Assembly (NCBI GenBank): GCA_019054805.1
Contig: JAHQIY010000008.1
Location: forward strand, 4,263,501 to 4,327,500
Direction: 5' to 3'
Length of the DNA stretch: 64,000 nucleotides
From: Brachionus manjavacas
Lineage: Eukaryota > Rotifera > Eurotatoria > Ploima > Brachionidae
Shown here one piece after another: positions 19,641 to 30,589 of this stretch (position 1 is its first letter; each line of letters opens with the position of its first letter). The notes beneath the pieces were generated by a model. It had not been told where the DNA came from and ran no database searches. It worked only from the letters and a program-made list of their open reading frames with translations. A program made the translations under genes and the position numbers.

Positions 19641-22392
19641 TTATTTAGCGTACTAGATATCGTCCTAAATCAAGTAGAAATGATGCGATCACAAGTATCT
19701 ACAATTTTTCTTCAAACAAAGTTTGGATAATTGAGTTTAATGCTACTTTTGATGTTGCCAAAATTTTCGATCGTGAAATCAATATTAATGGAATCATTTT
19801 CAGACTTGAAGATGCAAACAAAGTCCCGGATATCAATAGGTATTGTACTTTTCGTTTTCACTTCTTGTCCTCTGATTTCGTGAATCATAGACTTGAAACC
19901 TTTTTTTTTCGAATTGATGGACTTTATATTGAACAAATTACTGAAGAAAAATATAAAGTTAGACCCGAAAGGAAGAATAGCGTCGAGTGAGAAGAGTGAG
20001 AAGAGCGAGAAAATCTTTTCCAAAAGAAGTTGAGAACATTATTGGAAGCTTGTCAGTCTCACAATAATGTATGGTTTAAAGTGTATTGTGTGAATTGTTA
20101 GACAAAAGCAGAAATGCTATTTTTGTGACACAACATAGCGAAAGCTCTGTCAAAGAAACACTATGCGAAAGGAACATTAGAAAGGACACTTGACACAAAA
20201 ATGCTCCATTATCGAAAAGCTTAAGTTGCTAGAGAGGAAAAAGATTCACTACAATGACTTTTACATTGACCAAGAAGAAACGCAATCAAAAATTGAAGCT
20301 GACCAAAAAGATAATGATGCAAATGTGATGTCAAAAACAAATAGATATTAGACAACAACTTTCAATGACTTAATATTGCAAATTAGCCCACAAGACCCTA
20401 AAACTCCATTTTTAGAAAACGCTTTATCCAAACCAAAAATAAAATCAAGAGATATCCCGAATCAGATCCAAATGAAAAAGAGCTGACCAAAAAGAATCAA
20501 AGAAACCATTAGTTGCCTTAGAATATGAAAACGACAATACCTTCGATTCTGAATCTAACAGTTCAATAACTTAATGTTCAAATCAAGTAGATCAATCATC
20601 CAACGAAGTTGTTCAACAAACTTCCAGTCAAAACAGCTAAGAAGAAAATTTAGATTGAACAAGAAGACAAATAAATCAATTTTAAGAACAAAACCTCTTA
20701 ATGAAACAATGTTAGTAATTACATATTTGAATTTTTCTCTTCTGCTCAGCAAGATCAGCCTCTTAGGAATTTTTTGACTCAATTTTCCCCAGATATTGTA
20801 TTACTTAATGAAAAAAAAATTGGTATGAGTAAATCATACATTTTCTTAGATTTTAATTATTATAAATCAATAAATAAACCACGCAATAAGCACAGCGGAG
20901 GAGTAGCAATTTTAGTAACTTATCCAGTGAAATTTAGAGTTTGTCAAAGACTTTTCGTATGATGTATTTTCTTATGAATTACTTTGTATCTAAGAAATCC
21001 AGGAAAATATTAATTATACATTTCCAGTTTAAATAATCCACCTAATAACCTTCAAAATTTTAGTATATTAGAAAAGATAAAAAAGAAATGTAAAAATAAT
21101 AATCTCGGAGGTGACTTAAACGCCAAAACATCAAATAGGATGCAAAGGAGAAAGCAAAAATGGAATCATTATAGAAAGCAAATCCTAAAAGGTCAAAACT
21201 TAGGATTAAATTCAGCATCAATTGACGAACTAAATGAAAAAATTACCGAAAAATTAATTTCTGCAGCACATAAAAGCATTCCATACCAAACAAATAGAAT
21301 TTTCAAAACAAGTCTCCCACCGTACATTAACATTATAATTAAGGAATGCAGGAAAGGAAAGATTTGTTCCCTATTTTTTTATTTCTCCAAAGCGTTCGAT
21401 AGGGTTTGGCATGATGGTCTTATTTACAAACTAATAAAAATCAACCTTCCCTTTTACCTAATACATTGGATTAATTCATTTTTAGACTCAAGATCATTTA
21501 AAGGAAATGTAAATGGTCACATAAGTGATGAATACCATATTACTGCAGGTGTTCCTCAAGGCTCGGTAAGTAGACCATTACATTTTAGTATTTTTATCAA
21601 TGATATTCATAAAAGAAATAAAACAAATAGTGAATACTCTCTTCTTTTTGCTGATGACTTGGTTACATTTTATATTTTTAAGAATAAAGGAAATCTAGAA
21701 AATAAGATAAACAAATACTTAGATTAACTAGAAAAATGGCTCTTCAAGTGGAAGATGAAAATATCTGTTGAAAAGTCTTGCTTCATTGTCTTCACTAAAT
21801 ATAATAAGGAAAATATTGACTTAAAATTAAAAATATATGAAAATAAAATTGAGAGTCAAAAGGAAATCAATTTTTAGGTATAATATTTGATTAAAAATTA
21901 ACCTTTACCCCAATGGTTGATGAAATAAAACAGCGTTGTAGTTCACGGCAGAACTAAATAAAAATATTGTCAAACAAAAAGTGGGGTCTTAATTATTGCA
22001 CACTAGGAAACCTATATCAATCTTTAATCGGATCTATAATTGATTACTCTTTTCCGTGTCTAAATTCATTTTTTGAGACAAAAATTAGAAAAATTCAAGT
22101 CTTACAAAACTCAGCAGTTCGCTTTATACTTGAACTAAAATATGATACTCCTTCCAATATTTTGCATCATGAGGCCTTTAATAAACTTTAATTCTTAACT
22201 GTCTCGAATCGACTTTTTGTATTGAGCGAAAGATATGTAGCGGAAAGATATGTAGCACATGTCTCCTCTTACAATTTATCAATTTTTAATTGTCTTTTTA
22301 TTTTATTTTGTCTTTTTTTTAATTTTTATTTTATTTTTTTTAATCTGAAGGAGCTTTAGCTCGGCACAGATAAAACAAATAAATAAATAAAT
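19640..22392 (+). mobile_element. Jockey-like LINE, copy 2 (internally deleted)
   Basis: Same family as copy 1. It reaches further 5' in ORF1: the frame with WIIEFNATFDVAKIFDREI and INRYCTFRFHFLSSDFVNHR precedes the knuckle region (20040-20660). The endonuclease (20700-21130) is damaged. About 0.8 kb between the ORF2 linker and RT is missing, so IIIKECRKGK (about 21350) runs straight into SLFFYFSKAFDRVWHDG. RT motifs AGVPQGSVSRPLHF and FADDLV remain (21140-21727). The 3' motif GGAGCTTTAGCTCGGCACAG (about 22347) and (AAATA)n tail are present. Inactive. Confidence 0.85.
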
Positions 22393-23071
22393 TATAAAGT
22401 AGAAAAAATTGAATCAACAAAAAATTTAGTAAATGAGCTAGATTTTTTAGAATTTAAAATTTTCACACATTCATTATTTGATCAATCGAGGTTTATCAAG
22501 GTAAAATCAGAAAAGTAAAAAATGAAGAATTAAATTGTATTCAATTTTTTTATTTTCATATTCATTTTTTTGTTCAATACTTTCAAAACAAAAAAAATTG
22601 AATAAAAAAATTTTTTTTTTTGAATATTTTTTTTAACTAATTCAATTTTTTAACTCACGTGAAAACTTCATTACTTAAAATTTCTTTTATTTTTATTTTA
22701 TTTTAGTCTAATTAAGCCATCTCATAGTACTTTTAACGAAATCAATCGTTTCTAATCAAAATTAAAATGAAAGAATAAAAAAATTAATTCAAATTTTAAT
22801 TCTATTTGTATGAAAATAAAATTTTTATAATTCATCATTATTTTTAAATCCAAAACACCTGAAATCAGCTTGAAAATTAAAATTATCAAAATTACAATAA
22901 ATTTGATTAAATAAAATAAATTATTTATTTTTTATTTTTTTAAAACTTTGAAAAAAAAATAAAAAAATAAGATTGATAAAATTCTTTTTTATTAAATTAT
23001 AACTAGATACTTATTTTTAGAAATTAATTAATTTATGGCCTAAGACTTCTAAATCGCATTATTGAATTGAT
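22393..23071. other. AT-rich intergenic, no gene seen
   Basis: Very AT-rich spacer between the LINE tail and the 3' end of UPB1. Confidence 0.45.
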
Positions 23072-24410
23072 TTATTCTTTTATGGTTTGGCCTTGGTAAT
23101 CGTTTTTAATGGCTTCATTCAAGCTTTTTGCATACATATCCAATCTCTGAGTCATCTTTACACAATTTATTTTAACTATTTTAAGAAAATTATTTACTTT
23201 ACCCTAAATCCCCATTTATCTTTTACTTGTCTGCACATATTCAAATCGATTTCGGTTACCAATAGACCATCTTTGGTTCGAGAAAGACCCTTAATTTAAC
23301 AATTCTAAAATGCTTTCTAATTGTTAACAAAAAAATTACAGGAGTACGAGTTCCGTCTGGACCTGTCACATAAGACGATCCATAGAAATTACCAAAGTTT
23401 TTATGAGCCGGTTTGCCATCCCCTGATGTAAATTCGTTGGGAAAATATTCCTAGAAAATATATTAAGAAATTTTATCTTTTAAAAGCCTCCAAAAAATAC
23501 GGTTCCAACACGATTTATTGCTACGGTGAAATAACTATTCGCAATGGCAGCATTTCTAGCCTCAATTGACCAAAGTGGTTCACTTGAAGAAGAAAAAATT
23601 ATTTGAAATTTTTTCAAATTGTCTCCCTTGCCTTAAGCCTCCAACAGTTGCCGAAGGATTGAACACAATCTCGGCTCCATTAATGCCATACATCATCCAA
23701 TTTTGAGGATGGTGTCGACCATAACAAATGTTTATGGCAATTTTGCCAAACTGTGTTTCAAAAACAGGATGTCCAATAGTGCTTTCCATATAATAAGTTG
23801 ATTCATTAAAGTCGCCAACTCTTGGTATGTGATTTTTCCTGCTTTTACCAATAACTTTTCCTGTGTTTGAGATGACAACAGCAGTGTTCCAAATTACTTC
23901 GCCATGGACCTCATCGTCTCGTTCCAAAATAGACGACACAATCACCATGTTATATTTCTGGGCCAATTGGCATAAAAATTTAGCAGAAGGTCCATCAACG
24001 GCATGTTCGGCAAATTCACACCATGGCTGCTTTTCTCGAGTACAAAATGCAAACGGCATATGCCAGGCTTCCTGAAGACCAACTATATTGCAGCCGCAAA
24101 GATATGCTGCATGAATTAATGTGCCAATTCGTTGATGAAGTGCTTCCCTCTGCTTTGCAACTGGTTCAGATGTTGGCAAAACTATTGAATTTTGAATGGC
24201 GCCTATGCGCACTACTCGCCTTGACCGTGTTTGTTCTTCAGCAGCATCGATTCTGAATGCCTTGATGTCAAAGTTTTCACTCTGACTTAGATTTGAAACT
24301 TCTTCACAAAGTTCGAGTTTCTGGCATGGTGCACCATAGAGAATTCGAATCGCCTCTTTAGCAAGCTCAGGTGGTAAATGGTCGGTTAAACTAGTATATA
24401 AATCATCCAT
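23072..24410 (-). CDS. UPB1: Beta-ureidopropionase
   Basis: Spliced model of five exons (24410-23632, 23582-23501, 23450-23340, 23289-23203, 23155-23072), 380 residues; human UPB1 is 384. It hydrolyses N-carbamoyl-beta-alanine, the last step of pyrimidine breakdown, in the cytosol. The nitrilase triad is visible: Glu114 in [10 protein letters not shown], Lys192 in RKNHIPR and Cys229 in [12 protein letters not shown]. Downstream exons give [53 protein letters not shown] and [10 protein letters not shown], all family-typical. Introns are 49, 50, 50 and 47 bp. Intron 1 starts GCAAG, a GC-AG intron; the other three are GT-AG. Reading through intron 1 as coding would give a false C-terminus. Confidence 0.93.
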
Positions 24411-25623
24411 GCTAAAATATCAATTTTATCTTATTTTTTAAACAAGTTTTCAAATAAATTGTTGAATTAGGAATTTTTATTTGAGTTTAATATTTCTAAA
24501 AGTATTCATTCATTGGATTAACTTATATTATAAATTAATATATCACACCCCAAATTTATCATACATTAATAAAATTTCTAAAGTGAATCACGTGTTTAGA
24601 CAACAATTTGAGAATTGTTTTCAAATCGTCATAATAATTTCAAAAAACTATTTTTTTGTTTTTTTTTTCGAAATTATTAATTTTAATCATCATTCGATTT
24701 TAATAAACGACAAAAAAAATAACAAGTAAAAAATTTTTTACATCTTTTCTTTGTTTTTTGTTCAACAAATTTGGTCAATTTTGATATTATTTTTAACATG
24801 AAATCTAAAATAATAATATTTAGATTTAGGAATAGTTAAATTTTTTAAAATTAAAATATAATGTTAAAGTCAACTGAGTTTTACAAAAATTTCCAACGAA
24901 AAATCAAAATTTGCATTGATTGCTTTTTTTATTTAATCCAAAAAAAAATGAAAATTTTGATGCAAATCGTTTAGATTTTGTATTTACCAATTTGATTAAA
25001 ATTTACTAATTTTATAAGATTATGTAAATATTAAAAAAAAAAGTATACTAAAAATGCAAGTATATTGAAAAGATAATTAGGTTAAAAATAAAATTTAAGT
25101 ATGTTATAAAAACTTACTTTATGTCGGTTCCACTTTTTTATGAAAGGGGACCGGTTTCGACTAGGTATTAATTTCGGTGTAACACTGAGGTTACTGCATC
25201 GAGTTACAACAACATATATTTTTCAAAAAATCAAAAAACACTGAAACATTCTGAATATTTGAATTAATAAAAAAGTTTACATAGAAAAGTATTAAATTTA
25301 AGTAAATTTAAGTAAATTTCAATTTTTTATCAATGCACTCACTGCTTTTTTTAGATCATTACGCTTGGGTCTGTTAAGGAAATGATTACCTTTTTGTAAG
25401 TATCCTATTGCTAACAAATGACCTTTTAATGTTTAGATTACAACGCAATCCAATGAGTAGCTTTAAGATTAATTTTAATCTCGTCTCTGCATCAAAAAAG
25501 GAAGGAATACTTATCTTCTGGTTCAAATTATTCCCATTTCGAATACCTGTTGGCAAATTAAAATTTTGTGAAAATTTATAGTTAATCAGATTTATGTATA
25601 TTGAGGTATATGGATTGTTAATA
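24411..25623. other. AT-rich intergenic, no gene seen
   Basis: UPB1 upstream region and spacer. A small GC-richer patch at 25120-25200 is not recognised as anything. Confidence 0.4.
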
Positions 25624-25719
25624 CAGTACTGCTTTGATAAACTGTTTTTTACAAAATTTTACGTAATTTTACAAAAGTTTCATGGATAGACAATGAGATC
25701 AAACTTTTAAAAAATCATT

Positions 25720-26077
25720 TTCCTTTCTGTACTTTTTGTACTTTTTCTAATAAATTTATTTGGCCCAGTTCCTTTTTGTACTTTTTGTGATTAATGGTTA
25801 TTTTAATCATTTTATTAAAACTTTAACGGAGTCCGGGGCGGAGCCCTGGTTTAGGGATTCGGGTATGCTGAAGGTAAGAAAAATATTAAATTTAAAATTT
25901 ATTTTTAAAATATTGATTAATAAAAGGTTTTTTTATTACCATTAAGAACAAAAAGGACAAAAGGAACAGGGCCAAATAAATTTATTAGAAAAAGTAAAAA
26001 AAATACAGAAAGTACTAAAAGGAACAGGGACAAATAAAATAATATTCTGAAAAAGTACAAAAAGTACAGAAAGGATT
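25720..26077. mobile_element. MITE-like inverted repeat with GC-rich core
   Basis: Left arm (about 25720-25800) and right arm (about 25935-26077) are inverse copies built on TACTTTTTGTACTTTTTC and CTAATAAATTTATTTGGCCC. The core at 25828-25875 (gagtccggggcggagccctg and on) is strikingly GC-rich for this genome. Related sequence recurs at 31856-32400. Family and target duplication undetermined. Confidence 0.6.
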
Positions 26078-26133
26078 TTTACTTTTAAATATTATCATTG
26101 TCTTTACCTCAAAAATTTAGTAAATTTTAGTAC

Positions 26134-26480
26134 AGTGGTGATTTGATAACAGTATTTTACGAAAATTTACGAAAAATACCGTAAATTAACCAAATTTTAC
26201 CACATTTTACGTAAATTAACGTAAAATCCGAAAAGTGAAAAAGAGGTATTTTACGAAAAATTACGTTAATTTTCAGGATTTTACGATAATTTTGGTAAAA
26301 TTTGGTAAAATTCAAAACGGCCAAAAATTTTGATAAAAATGTCTTTTTTTTCCAAAAATCGAAAATTTAAAATTTTTCTTTTTTTTTTAATTTTTTTTAA
26401 ACGATTTTAAAATTAACTATTTTTTAACAAAAATTTCGTTAATTTTGGTTATATTTTGTAAAAATTGGTAAAAAAAGTAA
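26134..26480. repeat. Left long inverted arm, TTTACG-rich
   Basis: About 340 bp with repeated TTTTACG/CGTAAA words, matched in inverse at 28017-28372 with only scattered differences. It starts at a TA with a Tc1-like terminus. Confidence 0.85.
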
Positions 26481-26597
26481 AATTTTGTAAAACTGTATTT
26501 TATTATATTATTTTATAATAGATTTTATAAGTTTTAAAAATACGAAATTATTTTCAAATCGATTATTCATTTCAAAAAAAAAATCATAATTTTACAG

Positions 26598-27512
26598 TTA
26601 ATGATCAGACCAGTCACCATCTCTTTGAATTACTATCTCAATAACCTAATATTTTTTAATTAATATATTTAAAATAACAAATAACCAACGATTAAAAATA
26701 CTTTTTTTAAATGATCTATATATTTTTTACACTTATCTGGTGTATATAGTTTTCTGAAAATCATTGATAGCTTCAATCATATCAGATTCCTTTAAAATTA
26801 TCCTTTGACGCACATAAATTTTTAGCTCGTTCCACAAGAGCTCAATTGATTTAAGGTCAGGAGATTTAGGTAGTGATCTATCCTTGATTTTATAAAATTA
26901 GACAAAAATTCTAATTTAAAAGTTTAACTTCCTACCCAAAATACACTATTTATGCTTAAAAATTTGTACAAACGTCAGAATTGTGCTTAGGATCATTTTT
27001 CTGGTGAAGTCTAAACCTAAAGTCATATTCTCTCGCCCCAAATGGGAATAAATAATCGGCCAGAATTTCTTGATATAATTTTGAATCCATGTTTTCTCTA
27101 AACACCTATTTTAAAATCAATTTTTGCTCAAAAAAATTCTCAATATTTTAATTTTTTAATCATACTGCAAATTCAGTGCAACCTCTATTTGAAATTCCCC
27201 CCCAAATTTTCAATTTTGATGTGTACTTTGAAGTACATGGTAAAGCCGAGGGGTAAGTATTTGGGAGCCTAACCTTAAAATTTCTTTAATTATAAATTCT
27301 TTTTTAACTGAAACTGAAACATCATTTTTCATCAATTTATATAAAATGGTTAAAACTAAGTCTAAGCCAAAGCAAGCTTCGAAAGCTAATAAAATACGTA
27401 GTACCGATTCAGACTGAATCGGTACTACTCTTGTCTTCAATGATTCAGAGATTGAAATTAAAAAAATTGTTGAGCCAATAGATCGGTCAGAAGTAAAAAC
27501 TATACTTTTCAC
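26598..27512 (-). pseudogene. Tc1/mariner-type transposase relic with introns
   Basis: Read on the minus strand in pieces: WGGISNRGCTEFAV, a 59-bp GTATG...TAG intron, FRENMDSKLYQEILADYLFP, RFHQKNDPKHNSD (second catalytic Asp), a short interval, SPDLKSIELLWNELK (third acidic residue), QKTIYTR, and a last piece VIEIVIQRDGDWSDH before the stop at 26598. The D-to-E spacing is near the Tc1 value. The upstream ORF (to 27512) has no clear homology. Introns inside a Tc1 transposase are unusual but known in some animals. Frame damage around 26930 suggests it is inactive. Confidence 0.65.
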
Positions 27513-28002
27513 ATTATAGATAAGGTTTTATTTTGGTTTTTAGTTTCTAAAAGGTGCTCGCATAAAATTAATCCACGAAGTCGATAATAACCATTTGATG
27601 GTGGACGCAACAATTCAGTCGTCAAAAATTTTCAAAGTTCCAAAAAATAAGGTTGAGAGAACAATCTTTTTATTTATTTATTAATTTTTTTATTAGCTTT
27701 TATTGAAATTTTATTTTTATGAATGGAAAAAAAAAGATAAGAAAAAAAAAGATTCTAAATTTGAATAAAAATCGAAATAGTAAGATGCCTTTTAATCTAT
27801 TAATTATAATTTTTTTTTTTAACAGACAGGAAAGATAATCAAAGAAAGCAAAAGTCCAAGTTTTCAATCACTTGAGAGAACATTTAATTCAATTAATGAA
27901 AATATTTTTAAACTGAAAAACAACTTTTTGAAGCTATTTGTTCATATTTGTAAAACATTATTTGTTCAAATTGCATGTGTATTCTATTTTCCATTTAATT
28001 AG
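27346..28002 (+). other. Unexplained plus-strand spliced ORF inside the Tc1 region
   Basis: An ATG at 27346 opens MVKTKSKPKQASKANKIRST, meets one in-frame TGA inside a palindrome (27398-27428), then continues IGTTLVFNDSEIEIKKIVEP. Further open segments follow: KGARIKLIHEVDNNHLMVDA (27556-27660) and, after a T-run ending in ag, TGKIIKESKSPSFQSLERTF running to TAG at 28002. Together they look like a basic protein with short introns opposite the transposase. No family recognised; it may be a passenger gene, a captured host fragment or chance. Confidence 0.35.
27398..27428. repeat. 31-bp perfect inverted repeat
   Basis: Two 15-bp arms (GTAGTACCGATTCAG and its exact inverse) around a single A. 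It sits within the unexplained ORF and creates its TGA. Confidence 0.95.
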
Positions 28003-28016
28003 TTTTGTGTAAATAA

Positions 28017-28372
28017 AAAAATTTTTCCTAAATTTTACTTTTTTTTACCAATTTTTACAAAACATAACCAAAATTAACGTAATTTTTGTTAAAAAATAGT
28101 TAATTTTAAAATCGTTTAAAAAAAATTAAAAAAAAAAGAAAAATTTTAAATTTTCGATTTTTGGAAAAAAAAGACATTTTTATCAAAATTTTTGGCCGTT
28201 TTGAATTTTACCAAATTTTACCAAAATTATCGTAAAATCCTGAAAATTAACGTAATTTTTCGTAAAATACCTCTTTTTCACTTTTCGGATTTTACGTTAA
28301 TTTACGTAAAATGTGGTAAAATTTGGTTAATTTACGGTATTTTACGTAAATTTTCGTAAAATTTAGATTTTA
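28017..28372. repeat. Right long inverted arm, TTTACG-rich
   Basis: Inverse copy of 26134-26480; it lacks the outermost about 25 bp (the CAGTGGTGATTTG terminus). Confidence 0.85.
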
Positions 28373-28618
28373 AGGAATTTTTCTATCTTTTTAGAAAATT
28401 AAAATTAAAATTGAAAAAAATATCGTTAAAAAAACACAACTACAAGCAATTATTAATGATCCGACCAGTCACCGTTTTTCTCAATGACTATTTTATTTAC
28501 CAAAGAATTAATTTCTTTTAAAGGAATAAAAAATGATTACCTTTTTATTAAATAATCCCTTTTTTTAGTGATCAAATATACGTAAAATTTCGTAAAAAAG
28601 TATATCATAGCAGTACTT

Positions 28619-29737
28619 TAATACAAGTATGCTTAAAAGTTTTGCTAGTATGCTAAAACAACAATTCTATTTATAACTTATTTGTACCCGTTTTCTTTCC
28701 TTCTTGCTCTTCATCTATTCCTTGACAATTCCTTACTTCTTCTTCTGCTCTTCTTTTTTTGGAGCTTTTTTTCTTATGAAAAGTCAAAGACAAACTTTTA
28801 TTTTAGACCAAGTCTGATTATACTGCAAAATATGTGAAATACTTGAAACTTATATTAATCTTTTTTATTATCTTTTTTATCATTTAAAAATCAAAAAATT
28901 ACGTAAAAACTCAATTTTATTTTTTCATTCTAATCTTACCAAAAATAAATTTTAGAATTTAGTGTAGAACTACAAAATAAAACATTTCATTGCACCAGTG
29001 CCTATGAAAACATTCTTTCAAAATATTACAATTTTCTCATTTATTTACGGTTGTTGATTACCACTATTGGGAAGTTAATTTTTTTCAAAATATAATGACC
29101 AAAAAGAGGCTGAAGACGAAATATACATCGTTATGAGGGCAACCTAAATAGAAACGGGGGTTTAGAGAATGAAACAAAAATGCAGAAAATATTAATTTCT
29201 TTCAGTTTGAGTGTTCTATTATTAATCTGGTCGACTCTGTTAAGCTTGCTATATCAAGAATGATATACTTAATGGACCTTGATATAGATTTTTTTCATCT
29301 ATTCAAAATTTTATCAAAAATTTTTAAATAAAATTTTATGCAAAAATGCAAGCTTTTGAATTTAAGGGCATCTGGTTTTTAAATTATTTTTTTTAAATTT
29401 GTGACTTAGCTTCTTATTAAATAAATAAGCAAAATAAATACTTAGCGTTTAAATTAAACAAATTAAATAAGAAAATTTATTGAATTAAATAAAAACATGG
29501 ATTTGAAAATAATAAAATTAAAAAAACAAAACAAAAAAGTAACAATTGATTCGAAAATTTTCTCGGCTTTTTTGTAAGTTACTTAACTTATTTCTAAAGT
29601 AATTTCGAATCTTTAAAAATATTATTGTTTTCATTGCTTTGGAAGCAAATTTCTAATAAAATATAATCCAAAAAAATAGAGATTTGTTAATTAAAAAAAA
29701 AATTAGCATCAAATATAATATTTTCTTTATTTCCACT
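28619..29737. other. AT-rich intergenic, no gene seen
   Basis: A single CAGACTTGG-like terminus on the minus strand near 28808 could be a stray end of the hAT-like MITE family. Otherwise nothing recognised. Confidence 0.35.
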
Positions 29738-30589
29738 CTAAAAATAGTCAAGTGAATGCTTTCTGTGACCAAAGTGTGCAAATAAAAAATTTTCGTCTTT
29801 TTTTGAGATGGCCTCCTTGCTTTTATCAGTTTTTAAAATGTAAACAGAATTAAATTCAATTAGATTAATTCGGAAAGATCTAGCTACTCTACCTGTCAAA
29901 AAATAATCATCAATCCAAAAAAATTTAACTCTGTGACTGTTTTTGGCAATTTTTTGAACAGCGTCCTTTGTCATCACAAATGCAGATCCTGAACAATACT
30001 TTTGATAATACTTATTTGGATACTCCGCGAGTGATACATACCATTTGGAATTTTTATCTCGGATTACTTTCATACTATTGTGGACGTAGCACAAAATGGA
30101 GCTTTTTTCCTCTTTTTCTTCGTCTAATCTTATCCTTAAATGTTTTGTGAGTGATTTTATTTTGACATAAACATCATCATCTACTTTGAGGATGTAGGGA
30201 ACATTTTGACATCTAGTTGCAATCCATTTTAAGGTAGTCACCCCTTTAACAGTTAAATTGTGGTAAGAGTCAGTAAAATTTGCCTGAATAATATCATTAT
30301 AAGTAGCTGATTCCAGTTTGAGCAAGTCGTTTGTTTTATTTTGTTCGGATAGACCGCAGGTGAAAAAAAGTCTTATTTTATTTTGCCTGAGAAAAAGCAA
30401 ATTTCCCCAAGTTTCGCGTATTTTCAGACGATTTTTGAAATTTTGAGGTGACGAATGAACATAAATAACCAAAAATGTTTGATTGTCACATTTGTTTTTG
30501 GGCTCCAAAGAATATCCAAATTTAAACAAAACATTGTTTGTATTGGCGATTTGAAAAAAAAGGATAAAAATAAAAAAACTTATAAACAT
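29738..30589 (-). CDS. Beta-1,3-galactosyltransferase-like enzyme (GT31)
   Basis: 283 residues, single exon. The N-terminal hydrophobic stretch (MFISFFIFILFFQIA) acts as signal anchor or signal peptide for the Golgi/ER lumen. GT31 motifs: RETWG (58-62), KWIATRCQNVPYILKVDDDV with the DDD metal/UDP site (137-139), YCSGSAFVMT (198-207) and WIDDYFLTG (225-233) in place of the usual EDVyvG. These enzymes transfer Gal or GlcNAc in beta-1,3 linkage to glycoprotein or glycolipid acceptors. Which sugar and acceptor cannot be told. The stem is very short, so the chain is a little smaller than typical (about 310-400). Confidence 0.85.
   Translation of the reverse strand: MFISFFIFILFFQIANTNNVLFKFGYSLEPKNKCDNQTFLVIYVHSSPQNFKNRLKIRETWGNLLFLRQNKIRLFFTCGLSEQNKTNDLLKLESATYNDIIQANFTDSYHNLTVKGVTTLKWIATRCQNVPYILKVDDDVYVKIKSLTKHLRIRLDEEKEEKSSILCYVHNSMKVIRDKNSKWYVSLAEYPNKYYQKYCSGSAFVMTKDAVQKIAKNSHRVKFFWIDDYFLTGRVARSFRINLIEFNSVYILKTDKSKEAISKKDENFLFAHFGHRKHSLDYF

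Larger units (their letters stand above)
25624..28618. mobile_element. Composite Tc1/mariner-like region
   Basis: The outer left end (TA)CAGTACTGCTTTGATAAAC at 25624 pairs with an inverted right end reading AAGTACTGCTATGATATAC at 28618, each at a TA. A second, inner left end (TA)CAGTGGTGATTTGATAACAG lies at 26134, so at least two related elements are nested or overlapping. It contains the MITE 25720-26077, long inverted arms, a minus-strand transposase relic and a second transposase C-terminus (IVIEKNGDWSDH, 28451-28500, minus). The nesting order is not resolved. Confidence 0.7.

Noticed and set aside
25120-25200. Patch of mixed composition as a possible RNA gene
   Set aside because: No stable fold or family motif was recognisable by eye.
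30000-30150. Plus-strand ORF opposite the GT31 gene
   Set aside because: It is a shadow of the conserved glycosyltransferase frame.
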